Positions 7,678-14,655 of a stretch of DNA of 28,353 bases are shown one piece after another. Source of the DNA: Blastococcus sp. CT_GayMR20 (GTDB lineage: Bacteria; Actinomycetota; Actinomycetes; Mycobacteriales; Geodermatophilaceae). Where the stretch lies: positions 1 to 28,353 of the forward strand of contig NZ_SPQM01000063.1 of assembly GCF_004570345.1 (NCBI RefSeq), read 5' to 3'. Position numbers and translations under genes: made by a program. How positions within the stretch are numbered: position 1 is the stretch's first letter; the number at the start of each line of letters is the position of its first letter. The notes under the pieces were generated by a model, which made no database searches, was not told the DNA's origin, and worked only from the letters and a program-made list of their open reading frames with translations.

Positions 7678-9011
7678 CGACGGCGGACGTCGCCGCCGCG
7701 CTGCGCAGGTCCCGGCTGTTCGCCGAGCTCCCGCAGGACGACGTCAGCGCGCTGGCGGCGACCAGCCGCGCCGTGGAGCTGACTCCGGGGGAGGTGCTGA
7801 TGAGCGAGGGCTCGCCGCCGGATGCCATGTACGTGGTCGCCGACGGGGAGCTGGAGATCAGCCGGCTGGCCAACGGCGCCGACCTCCTGCTCAACGTGTG
7901 CGGGCCCGGCGACCTGATCGGGGAGCTCGGCGTCGCCCACGGGCGTCCGCGGTCGGCCACGGTCCGGGCGCGGGGCCCGGCACGGGTGCAGCGCATCGGC
8001 GCGGAGGCGCTCGACCGGCTGCTCGCCCACCCTCCGTCTGCCCGGGCTCTGCTCACGGCCACGTCCCGGCGGCTGGACCGCGAGGAGGGGCTGCTGCGCC
8101 AGCACGAGCGGATGGCGGCACTGGGCGCCCTGGCGGCCGGCCTGCTGCACGAGGTGAACAACCCGGCCGCCGCCGTGCAGCGGGGAGCCGCCCGGCTCCG
8201 CGCCCTGCACGCTGCCGACGACCGTCCGCCGAGTCCCCTCGCGCCGCTCGTGGGGGAGCGTCCGGTGCCCGACGACCCGCTGGCCCGGGCCGACGCGGGG
8301 ACCGCGCTCGCCGGGGTCCTGACCGCGGCGGGCGTCGAGGGCGGCTGGAGCGCGGCGTCCGACCTGGTCCGCCTCGGCGTCGAGCCCACCGCCCTCGCCG
8401 GCGCGCTGGCCGCTCTCCCGGCCGAGGACCGCGGCGGCGCGGTGCGCGACCTGGTGCGGGCCGAGGAGATCCGCGCGGTGCTCGAGGAGGTGTCGGCCGG
8501 CGCGGAGTACCTGTCGAAGATCGTGTCGGGGGTGCGCCCGCTGGCCTACGCGGCCGACCAGGCACTGAGCACGGTCGACGTCCATGCCGGGCTCGAGCAG
8601 TCCCTCGTCCTCGTCCGGCACAAGGTGCCGCCGGGCGTGCGCATCGTGCGCGACCTCGATCCGGGGCCCCTCGTCGTGGAGGGCTGGCCCGCGGACCTGG
8701 CCATGGTGTGGACCAATCTCCTGGACAACGCGCTCGCCGCCGTCGGGTCCCAGGGCGAGGTCACCGTCCGCACGCGGGGCGAGCCCGACTCCGTCGTCGT
8801 CGACGTGGAGAACACCGGTCCGACCGTGCCGCCCGAGGTCCTCGAGCGTGCCTTCGACGCCTTCTACACGACCAAACCGGTCGGCCAGGGCACCGGACTC
8901 GGGCTGGCCACGTCGCTCGCGGTCGTCGCGCAACGGCACAAGGGCCGGCTCACGCTCACCTCCGAGGACGGCGTCACCCGCGCCCGCGTCGTCCTGCCGC
9001 GGCACCGCTGA
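7674..9011 (+). CDS. cyclic-nucleotide-binding sensor histidine kinase (left copy)
   Basis: A 445-aa soluble kinase. An N-terminal cNMP-binding domain (about 12-125) keeps the phosphate-binding cassette, with G83-E84-L85 and R93-S-A-T-V; the Glu and Arg are the residues that grip the ribose and cyclic phosphate, so cAMP or cGMP binding is plausible. Next comes an H-box, LLHEVNNP, with phospho-acceptor H159; then an unusually long segment (about 178-262) before a second DHp-like helix; then the ATPase with N-box N352 (NLLDNA), an F-box-like FDAFYTTKP and G-box GTGLGL (406-411). There are no transmembrane helices, so the input is cytoplasmic. The GTG start overlaps the upstream stop (GTGA), giving translational coupling with the receiver/flavoprotein, its probable partner. 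The nearby cyclase could supply the ligand. It converges on the CBS gene with 15 bases between stops. Confidence 0.92.
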   Translation: MTTADVAAALRRSRLFAELPQDDVSALAATSRAVELTPGEVLMSEGSPPDAMYVVADGELEISRLANGADLLLNVCGPGDLIGELGVAHGRPRSATVRARGPARVQRIGAEALDRLLAHPPSARALLTATSRRLDREEGLLRQHERMAALGALAAGLLHEVNNPAAAVQRGAARLRALHAADDRPPSPLAPLVGERPVPDDPLARADAGTALAGVLTAAGVEGGWSAASDLVRLGVEPTALAGALAALPAEDRGGAVRDLVRAEEIRAVLEEVSAGAEYLSKIVSGVRPLAYAADQALSTVDVHAGLEQSLVLVRHKVPPGVRIVRDLDPGPLVVEGWPADLAMVWTNLLDNALAAVGSQGEVTVRTRGEPDSVVVDVENTGPTVPPEVLERAFDAFYTTKPVGQGTGLGLATSLAVVAQRHKGRLTLTSEDGVTRARVVLPRHR

Positions 9012-9026
9012 GGCCGCGCCCGGGGG

Positions 9027-9470
9027 TCACGCGACCGGCTGGCGCCTCAGCAGGGCGCGGCACACCGCGGTGAGGTCGACGAGGCCGACGAGCCCGTCGT
9101 CGTCCACGACGGGAAGGTTGTTCAGCGCCTTCTCGAGCATCAGCTCGGCCGCCTCGGTGAGCGACGTGTCCGGGTGGACGGCCGTGGGCCGTGGCAGCCG
9201 CAGGTCGTTGATCCGGATCTCGCCGAGGTCTCGTCCGTCGGCCACCGCCTGGCTCACGTCGGCGTCGGTGAGGACGGCGATCGGCATGCGCCCCTCGTCG
9301 TCGGACGTCACGACCAGGGCGCAGTCGTGCGCCCGCTTCATCAGGTAGGCGGCCGAGGCGACGTGGGCGTCGGCCTCCACCGTCCTGGTCGCCGGGCGCA
9401 TCAGCTGCCCCACCGTGGGTTCCTGCACGGTCGGACCGGCCGTGGGGGTGGGCGGGCTGCTTCCGGACAT
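9027..9470 (-). CDS. CBS-domain pair protein (left copy)
   Basis: A 147-aa protein made of two CBS motifs (about 18-75 and 86-142), the first ending IAVLTDADVSQA and the second LPVVDDDGLVGLVDLTAV. CBS pairs (Bateman modules) bind adenosine nucleotides or related ligands and act as energy or redox sensors; as a stand-alone protein it would have to act on a partner. The ATG at 9470 is chosen over an upstream in-frame start because an AGGAG lies 6-10 bases ahead of it and the upstream extension overlaps gluconokinase in antisense. It is divergent from gluconokinase (76-base shared promoter region) and convergent with the histidine kinase. The target is unknown. Confidence 0.88.
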   Translation of the reverse strand: MSGSSPPTPTAGPTVQEPTVGQLMRPATRTVEADAHVASAAYLMKRAHDCALVVTSDDEGRMPIAVLTDADVSQAVADGRDLGEIRINDLRLPRPTAVHPDTSLTEAAELMLEKALNNLPVVDDDGLVGLVDLTAVCRALLRRQPVA

Positions 9471-9533
9471 GGCGGCTCCTGGGGATGCGCCTCCTGGGGT
9501 GCGCTCATTGTGCGGGCTGCACGCACGGGGGCA

Positions 9534-9539
9534 TAGCGT
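9534..9539 (+). promoter_or_regulatory. -10 element (TAGCGT) of a probable leaderless gluconokinase promoter
   Basis: TAGCGT matches TANNNT and ends 7 bases before the gluconokinase ATG, so the predicted transcription start coincides with the A of the start codon. No Shine-Dalgarno sequence precedes that ATG, as expected for a leaderless mRNA. TTGTGC at 9508-9513 could be a -35, but its 20-base spacing is long. Confidence 0.4.
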
Positions 9540-9546
9540 CCGGCCC

Positions 9547-10104
9547 ATGGACGAGGACACACCCGGCGACACCACGACGGTCGTCGTCATGGGCGTCTCC
9601 GGCTCGGGGAAGTCGACCGTGGCCGCGGGCCTCGTCGAACGGCTGGGGTGCGAGTTCGCCGAGGGCGACGACTTCCATCCCCCGGCCAACGTGGCCAAGA
9701 TGCGCGCGGGCACGCCGCTGGACGACGAGGACCGGTGGCCGTGGCTGCGCAGCCTTGCGGCGTGGATCGGAGAGCGCGAGCAGGCCGGCCGGGACGTCGT
9801 CGTCACCTGCTCGGCGCTCAAGCGCAGCTACCGCGACCTGCTCCGCGACGGGCATCCGTCCGTCTGGTTCGCCCACGTGACGGTCGACCCCGAGCTGCTC
9901 CGTGAACGCGTCGAGAGGCGCACCGGCCACTACATGCCCTCGGCCCTGCTGGAGAGCCAGTTGGCGACGCTCCAGCCGCTCCAGGACGACGAACCGGGCG
10001 CGAGCATCTCGGGAGCCGGCACGCCCGACACCGTCGTCGAGCAGCTCCTGGCCACGCTCAGCGCCGAGCGTGGTGTCCGCATCGACCGGGGGACCTCGTC
10101 CTGA
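9547..10104 (+). CDS. gntK: gluconokinase (left copy)
   Basis: A 185-aa P-loop kinase that phosphorylates D-gluconate with ATP to 6-phosphogluconate, feeding the pentose phosphate pathway. Family motifs are all present: Walker A GVSGSGKST (16-24), the GDDFHPPANVAKM substrate segment (40-52), TPLDDEDRWPWL (56-67), SALKRSYRDLLR (89-100) and the RTGHYMP lid region (125-131). Length fits the short GntK family. The ATG at 9547 is chosen because the frame upstream of it runs antisense through the CBS gene and because a TAGCGT -10 sits exactly at leaderless spacing. No gluconate permease or GntR regulator is adjacent; the next gene, after 94 bases, is a MIP channel. Confidence 0.93.
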   Translation: MDEDTPGDTTTVVVMGVSGSGKSTVAAGLVERLGCEFAEGDDFHPPANVAKMRAGTPLDDEDRWPWLRSLAAWIGEREQAGRDVVVTCSALKRSYRDLLRDGHPSVWFAHVTVDPELLRERVERRTGHYMPSALLESQLATLQPLQDDEPGASISGAGTPDTVVEQLLATLSAERGVRIDRGTSS

Positions 10105-10198
10105 GCCGCGGCAGACCCTGACGATCCGGGTGTGACCGGTCTCCGAGCGGGGCAACCACGGAGCCACAGCTCGGGGGCGGCACGGGGGTCGGACGGTC

Positions 10199-10954
10199 AT
10201 GGACGCAGTAGGTGTCGCACGGGGTTCCACGTCGGCCGGGCTGTACGGCAGCACGGTCAGCAGACGCCCCGTCCGGGCGGCGGTCGCCGAGTTCCTCGGT
10301 ACCGCCGTGCTGGTCTACGTGGGCACCAGCGTCGCGGTGGCGTCGGCGGCCCGTGGCGAGGCGGTGTACGACACCCTGGCCGTCGTCCTCGCCTTCGGCC
10401 TCGTGCTGGTGGCCCTGGTCGCCGCCTTCGGCCACGTCTCCGGGTGCCACCTGAACCCCGCCATCACCGTGGGCCTGGCGGTGACGCGCCGGTTCCCGTG
10501 GTCCGCGGCCGGCGTCTACGTGCTGGCGCAGCTCGGCGGCGGGCTCCTGGGCGCCCTCTGCACGTGGGTCAGCTATGGCGGGCGGGCGCGCAGCGAGGCC
10601 GGGCTGGCGGCCACCCGCCCCGCCGACGGGGTCTCGGTGGGCCAGGCGTTCCTCGTCGAGCTGCTGGTCACGTTCGTGCTGGTCCTGGTCGTCATCTCGG
10701 TCGCGACCGACGACCGCGCGGAGAGCTCGGTCGCCCCGGTGGCGGTCGGCTTCGCCCTCGCGGCGGCCATCTTCGTCGCGGGCCCCCTGACCGGTGGGGC
10801 GGTCAACCCCGCCCGCGCCTTCGGTCCGAACCTGCTGGCCGGTGATCTCGCGCCGTTGTGGCTGTACCTGGTGGCGCCGACGCTCGGCGGCATCCTGGCC
10901 GCCGTCCTGTACGACCGCGTCCTGGCCGCGGGCGAGCCGCCCGAGGCGCCCTGA
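10199..10954 (+). CDS. MIP-family channel (aquaporin / glycerol facilitator-like) (left copy)
   Basis: A 251-aa integral membrane channel with six hydrophobic helices and the two half-helix NPA signatures: HLNPAIT (N86-P87-A88) and VNPARAFGP (N203-P204-A205, R206). It should pass water and/or small uncharged solutes across the cytoplasmic membrane. By hand alignment to AqpZ, the constriction residues would be F66, I191, G200 and R206; the water-channel histidine is replaced by Ile and a Gly lies opposite, suggesting a wider pore than a strict aquaporin. About 22 residues precede the first helix. The ATG start has only weak purine-rich sequence upstream. Gluconokinase lies upstream and a Ser/Thr kinase downstream, neither overlapping. 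The substrate is not determined. Confidence 0.9.
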   Translation: MDAVGVARGSTSAGLYGSTVSRRPVRAAVAEFLGTAVLVYVGTSVAVASAARGEAVYDTLAVVLAFGLVLVALVAAFGHVSGCHLNPAITVGLAVTRRFPWSAAGVYVLAQLGGGLLGALCTWVSYGGRARSEAGLAATRPADGVSVGQAFLVELLVTFVLVLVVISVATDDRAESSVAPVAVGFALAAAIFVAGPLTGGAVNPARAFGPNLLAGDLAPLWLYLVAPTLGGILAAVLYDRVLAAGEPPEAP

Positions 10955-11034
10955 GCGGTTCCCCGTCCTCCTCTGGCAACCTTCCAGGGGTCGGGCCGTC
11001 GCCGGGGGCGGCCCCCGAGCGGTCGGGAGGTGCC

Positions 11035-12450
11035 GTGGAACCGTCGACGCGTCTGCTCGGCGACCGCTACCGGCTGCTCGTGCCGCTGGCCAGCGGCGGC
11101 ATGGGCCGGGTCTGGCGGGCCCGCGACACGCTGCTCGAGCGACCCGTCGCGGTGAAGGTGCTGCGCAGCGAGTTCACCGGCGACGCGACGTTCCGTGCCC
11201 GGTTCCGGGCCGAGGCCCAGCACACCGCGGCGCTGCACCACCCCCACATCGCGTCCGTCTTCGACTACGGCGAGGCCACCGACGACGGCGAACGGATCGC
11301 CTACCTCGTCATGGAGCTGGTGGAGGGCGAGACCCTGTCGGCGCTGCTGGAGCGCGAGGGACGGCTCAGCCCTGCCCGCACCCTCGACGTCCTCCGGCAG
11401 ACCTCCGCCGCGCTGGCGGCCGCGCACGCCGCCGGCGTCGTCCACCGGGACGTCAAGCCGGGGAACGTGCTCGTCGCGACCGACGGGGTCGTCAAGATCA
11501 CCGACTTCGGCATCGCCTGGTCGGCCGCCAGCGTGCCCCTCACCGGGACCGGACAGGTCGTGGGGACGGCGCACTACCTGTCACCCGAGCAGGCCGCGGG
11601 GGGCAAGGCCACCCCGGCCAGTGACGTGTACGCGCTGGGCACCGTGGCCTACGAGTGCCTCACCGGGCGGCCGCCCTTCGAGGGCGAGAACTCCGTGCAG
11701 GTGGCGCTGAAGCAGATGCGGGAGGAGCCGGAGCCCCTGCCGCCGGACGTGCCGGCCGGCCTGCGCGGGCTCGTGGAGCGCGCGATGGCCAAGGACCCGG
11801 CGCAGCGGTTCCCGGACGGCGCGGCGCTCCGGACGGCCGTCGAGACGGTGTCCGCCGCCAGCGCGACCGCACCGATCGGACCGGCCGGCCCGCACGGGAC
11901 CGCCGTCCTGCAGCTCCCGTCCGTCCCCGGCGCTGTGCCCGCCCCGTCCGCCCCGCCGGCCCGGCACCTGCCGATCCCGCTGTTCGCCGGCGCGGTCGCC
12001 GCGGTGGTCGTGGTGGCGGTCCTGATCGCCCTGCTGCGGCCCGACCCGGGCACGGACACGGGGGATGGCCAGGCGGCCGGCGGGCCCACGACCTCGCAGG
12101 CGACGTCGTCCCCGGTGCCGGTGCCGGCGCCGACGGTTGCGGTCGTCGCCGCGGACCTCCTGGACCGGCCGGTCGGGGAGGTCTTCGCCGAGCTGGTCGG
12201 CCGCGGGCTGCAGGTGGAGCTCGCCGAGGTGACGACGGACGAGGTCGCCTCGGGCCGGGTGGCGGCGGTCGCCCCGGAGGGGGAACTGCCGCCGGGCACC
12301 GTGGTCACGGTCTCCTACGCGATCCCACCGGCCCCGGCCCCGGCGCCGGGGAACGACAACGGGAACGGCAACGGGAACGGGAACGGCAACGGCAACGGCA
12401 ACGGCAACGGGAACGGGAACGGCAACGACGGGGACGACGGGGACGACTGA
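11035..12450 (+). CDS. membrane Ser/Thr protein kinase with one PASTA domain and Gly-Asn tail (left copy)
   Basis: A 471-aa PknB-type receptor kinase. The kinase domain (about 11-270) has glycine loop LASGGMGRV (18-26), K41, αC E60, HRDVKPGN (137-144, catalytic D139), DFG (157-159), an activation loop with candidate phospho-threonines T170, T172 and T178, and SPE (183-185). A Pro/Ala-rich linker leads to one transmembrane helix (about 314-334), then an extracytoplasmic Thr/Ser/Pro stretch, one PASTA domain (about 366-429), and a Pro-Ala run followed by a Gly-Asn repeat and acidic DGDDGDD end. PASTA domains bind peptidoglycan-type ligands, usually in tandem; a single copy is minimal. The GTG at 11035 is chosen because GGGAGG (11025-11030) precedes it and the kinase fold begins about ten residues later; the open frame upstream lies within the MIP gene. 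It is convergent with motA, with 3 bases between stops. Confidence 0.93.
   Translation: MEPSTRLLGDRYRLLVPLASGGMGRVWRARDTLLERPVAVKVLRSEFTGDATFRARFRAEAQHTAALHHPHIASVFDYGEATDDGERIAYLVMELVEGETLSALLEREGRLSPARTLDVLRQTSAALAAAHAAGVVHRDVKPGNVLVATDGVVKITDFGIAWSAASVPLTGTGQVVGTAHYLSPEQAAGGKATPASDVYALGTVAYECLTGRPPFEGENSVQVALKQMREEPEPLPPDVPAGLRGLVERAMAKDPAQRFPDGAALRTAVETVSAASATAPIGPAGPHGTAVLQLPSVPGAVPAPSAPPARHLPIPLFAGAVAAVVVVAVLIALLRPDPGTDTGDGQAAGGPTTSQATSSPVPVPAPTVAVVAADLLDRPVGEVFAELVGRGLQVELAEVTTDEVASGRVAAVAPEGELPPGTVVTVSYAIPPAPAPAPGNDNGNGNGNGNGNGNGNGNGNGNGNDGDDGDD
12349..12426 (+). repeat. hexanucleotide GGSAAC repeat encoding (Gly-Asn)n (left copy)
   Basis: Thirteen hexamers, all GGGAAC or GGCAAC except the second (GACAAC), encode GNDN followed by eleven Gly-Asn pairs at the kinase C-terminus. 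The mix of GGG and GGC codons means the array is not perfectly homogeneous, but it is long enough to be prone to slippage in whole hexamers, which would change tail length without shifting frame. Confidence 0.9.
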
Positions 12451-12453
12451 CCG

Positions 12454-13225
12454 TCAGGCCGCGGTGAGCCGGACCTCGCTCGGCGGCACCATGGCGGTGA
12501 GCTTCGCCCGGATGGCGCGCGGGTTCGTGCCGGCCAGGATCTCCGTCACCCCCTCGAGCAGCAGGGTCATCTGCGCGCCCCGCAGCTCGCTGATGCGGTG
12601 GATCTTCACGCTCATCGGCAGCCAGAGGAAATTGGCCGACAGCACGCCCCAGAGGGTCGCCACGAAGGCAGTGGCCACGAGGGGGCCGAGCACCGCGGGG
12701 TCCTCGAGACTGCGGAGGACCTGCACCAGCCCGACGACGGTCCCGATGATGCCGATGGTGGGCGCGTAGCCGCCCATCCGGGCGAAGAAGCGGACGGCGA
12801 CCCGGTCGTCGGCCGCGGTGGGCCTCGATCTCGCCCTCCAGCACGCGCCGGAGCTGCTCGACCGGCACCCCGTCCACCGCCATCTGCAGGCCGTGGCGCA
12901 GGAACGGGTCGGAGACGGCCCGTGCCCGCTTCTCCAGGGGCAGCATGCCCTCCTTGCGCGCCACCGTGGCCAGCTCGACGAGCTGGGCGATCAGCGCAGG
13001 CGTCTGCGGCAGGCGCTCACCGGCGAAGGCCATGGCGAACCAGCGACGGAGCTGACGCACGTCGCGCAGGGTGGAGCCGGCGATGGCCGCGCCGAAGGTC
13101 GCGCCGAAGACGAGGACCAGCGGAGGCAGCAGGACGACGGCCAGCGGGCTCGAGCCCTCGAGCAGCATCATGACGACCAGCGAGCCGACCGCCAGCCCCA
13201 TCCCGAGGAACGTCGCCGGAATCAC
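12454..13225 (-). pseudogene. motA: motA flagellar stator gene with frameshift (left copy)
   Basis: This is the mirror of the copy at 15129-15900, with the same defect. The 5' part (13225 down to about 12815, GTG start) encodes the first two membrane helices and cytoplasmic loop up to EGEIEAHR; near 12814 the frame shifts by one base, and the rest (12813 to 12454) encodes GGYAPTIGIIGTV and the last two helices. Restoring the frame gives about 256 aa, a normal MotA length. It lies 3 bases downstream of flbD and converges on the kinase gene. Confidence 0.85.
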
Positions 13226-13228
13226 CCG

Positions 13229-13561
13229 TCAGTCCTCGGTGCGGCCCGGGGTGGTGTCGGACGGGGGGGTGCCGGGCTCGTCGCGGCGGTACTGCCGCCG
13301 CTCGAGCCTGATCGTGGTCCGCTTCACGTGCGAGGCGTGGTCGGCGATCTCGGCGACGCCGCCGGCCAGCCGCTTCTGCGCGACCGTCACCGCCGCCCGG
13401 TGATCACGGATGTCGAGGAGCAGGTCGTCGAACGTCTGGACCACGACGTACTTCGTCCCGTCGACGAGGTGGATGACGGTGTCGGGGTCGGTCTCGACGC
13501 GCTCGATCGACATCGGGTCGACCGAGAAGTGCTCGCCGTTGCGGCAGGTCACAGCGATCAC
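13229..13561 (-). CDS. flbD: FlbD/SwrD-family flagellar protein (left copy)
   Basis: This is the mirror of 14793-15125, 110 aa with a GTG start. The first ~60 residues follow the FlbD pattern (MIAVTCRNGEHFSVDP, then ETDPDTVIHLVDGTKYVV). Members of this family sit in flagellar operons; the Bacillus homologue SwrD raises motor torque through the stators, consistent with motA following after 3 bases. The C-terminal ~45 residues, rich in Arg and ending in a Pro/Thr tail, are longer than in the short family members. Confidence 0.88.
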   Translation of the reverse strand: MIAVTCRNGEHFSVDPMSIERVETDPDTVIHLVDGTKYVVVQTFDDLLLDIRDHRAAVTVAQKRLAGGVAEIADHASHVKRTTIRLERRQYRRDEPGTPPSDTTPGRTED

Positions 13562-13698
13562 GGGAGCGGTCCTTCCGCTCAGTCGGGGCAGCGGACCCCG
13601 GTGGCGCCTGTCAAGGCACTCTCCCCATCGGAAGAACGCGTTCCCGCCTGTAGCCGAATCCCCGCGGGGTCACCCGTCCGGGGGTGCGTCCGCGCAGC
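13562..13698 (-). promoter_or_regulatory. flbD-motA upstream region (left copy)
   Basis: This is the mirror of 14656-14792. It holds a TTGACA-like -35 (13609-13614, minus strand) and a possible flagellar-sigma-type element (13627-13652), described under the right copy. Confidence 0.3.
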
Positions 13699-14076
13699 TC
13701 AGAAGCCGAAGAGCAGGCCGAGGCCCCCGACGGTGAACAGGACCATCACGAGGACGAGCGGCAGCTGGTCAGAGGCACGCGCCCGACGAGCGGACAGCAG
13801 GGCCCGCTCGTGGGCGAGCGTCACCCCGAGGACGTGGCCGACGACGACCGCGCCGACCTGCACCAGCGCGATCGCGTCGGAGCTGACGGCGGTGAGGTCG
13901 ACCCGGTTGCCGAAGGTGCCGAACAGGTCGACCCCGGCCAGCCCGAACGGGTTGCTGACCAGGATCCACGTGGTCTGGCCGTCGAGCACCAGCAGGCTGA
14001 AGTAGTGGGCGACGGTGTAACCGAGTGCGATCGGCACGACCGTCCCGGCGTACCGGCGGGGCTGGACCCGCGTCTC
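13699..14076 (-). CDS. multi-pass membrane protein, 3' fragment cut by the fold-back junction (left copy)
   Basis: Only the last 125 codons of the membrane gene are present on this side, beginning ETRVQPRRYAG and ending GLLFGF. Upstream of 14078 on the minus strand the sequence is the antisense of the spacer; the resulting translation is charged and low-complexity, without the expected transmembrane helices. This copy therefore lacks a real 5' end and should not be treated as a functional gene. Confidence 0.8.
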   Translation of the reverse strand, partial: ETRVQPRRYAGTVVPIALGYTVAHYFSLLVLDGQTTWILVSNPFGLAGVDLFGTFGNRVDLTAVSSDAIALVQVGAVVVGHVLGVTLAHERALLSARRARASDQLPLVLVMVLFTVGGLGLLFGF

Positions 14077-14078
14077 CT

Positions 14079-14275
14079 CCCCGGGCTCACGGCCGTGGTC
14101 GTCGTGCTCCTGGGGTCGACCGCCTTCGACGGACTGTCGCGCACAGTGTTCTGGCAGACCGGCCCGGGCGCGGCGAACGACATCGCCTCCGGCACCCTCG
14201 GCCTGGTCGTGATGATCGCGCTCGTCGCCGGCCTCTACGTGCTCGGCGCCCGGCTGTCCGGCCGGCTCGCCGGGC
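14079..14275. other. 197-bp unique spacer and fold-back junction
   Basis: This is the only non-duplicated sequence. Pairing fails at 14079/14275 (C opposite C), then five bases pair again (14080-14084 CCCGG with 14270-14274 CCGGG), and complementarity is lost after that. On the + strand it codes for two hydrophobic helices of the membrane protein ending at 14655. A non-palindromic 197-base loop lying inside a coding region is unlike a hairpin telomere and like a strand that folded back and primed on itself. Confidence 0.85.
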
Positions 14276-14655
14276 AGGAGACGCGGGTCCAGCCCCGCCG
14301 GTACGCCGGGACGGTCGTGCCGATCGCACTCGGTTACACCGTCGCCCACTACTTCAGCCTGCTGGTGCTCGACGGCCAGACCACGTGGATCCTGGTCAGC
14401 AACCCGTTCGGGCTGGCCGGGGTCGACCTGTTCGGCACCTTCGGCAACCGGGTCGACCTCACCGCCGTCAGCTCCGACGCGATCGCGCTGGTGCAGGTCG
14501 GCGCGGTCGTCGTCGGCCACGTCCTCGGGGTGACGCTCGCCCACGAGCGGGCCCTGCTGTCCGCTCGTCGGGCGCGTGCCTCTGACCAGCTGCCGCTCGT
14601 CCTCGTGATGGTCCTGTTCACCGTCGGGGGCCTCGGCCTGCTCTTCGGCTTCTGA
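14080..14655 (+). CDS. multi-pass membrane protein, C-terminal 191 residues (5' end missing)
   Basis: The native 3' part of a polytopic membrane-protein gene, read from the spacer into the right arm. About five hydrophobic helices are visible: LTAVVVVLLGSTAF, then GLVVMIALVAGLYVLGA, GTVVPIALGYTVAHYF, ALVQVGAVVVGHVLG and a terminal LVLVMVLFTVGGLGLLFGF. Loops carry AFDGLSRTVFW, HYFSLLVLDG and GTFGNRVDLTAV. It resembles a family of actinobacterial membrane proteins that databases sometimes label fenitrothion hydrolase; I would not infer that activity. The start lies beyond the junction and is lost; the open frame continuing left of 14079 is antisense to the fold-back copy. The stop is 137 bases before flbD on the same strand, with no evidence of coupling. 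Confidence 0.75.
   Translation, partial: PGLTAVVVVLLGSTAFDGLSRTVFWQTGPGAANDIASGTLGLVVMIALVAGLYVLGARLSGRLAGQETRVQPRRYAGTVVPIALGYTVAHYFSLLVLDGQTTWILVSNPFGLAGVDLFGTFGNRVDLTAVSSDAIALVQVGAVVVGHVLGVTLAHERALLSARRARASDQLPLVLVMVLFTVGGLGLLFGF

Larger units (their letters stand above)
1..14078. repeat. left arm of 14,078-bp giant inverted repeat
   Basis: Every stretch compared here is the exact reverse complement of its counterpart in 14276-28353, and all mirrored gene coordinates sum to 28354. No mismatch was found, including identical translations of every gene and an identical frameshift in motA. Zero divergence over 14 kb means either a very recent duplication or, more likely, one locus represented twice. 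At its inner end this arm stops in the middle of a membrane-protein gene and is joined abruptly to the spacer, so this arm is the likely fold-back copy. Confidence 0.97.

Noticed and set aside
10858..11034. N-terminal extension of the Ser/Thr kinase into the MIP gene
   Set aside because: The GTG at 11035 has a good GGGAGG and the kinase fold starts right after it; the extension is out-of-frame MIP sequence and linker.
12349..12426. CRISPR-like or tandem-repeat locus
   Set aside because: Contiguous 6-base units with no spacers, in frame inside a kinase gene; a coding microsatellite.
14079..14275. Hairpin telomere or linear-replicon end as the origin of the palindrome
   Set aside because: Telomere read-through would leave a centre with little or no loop and would not fall inside a coding sequence; here a 197-base non-palindromic spacer codes for membrane helices continuous with one arm.
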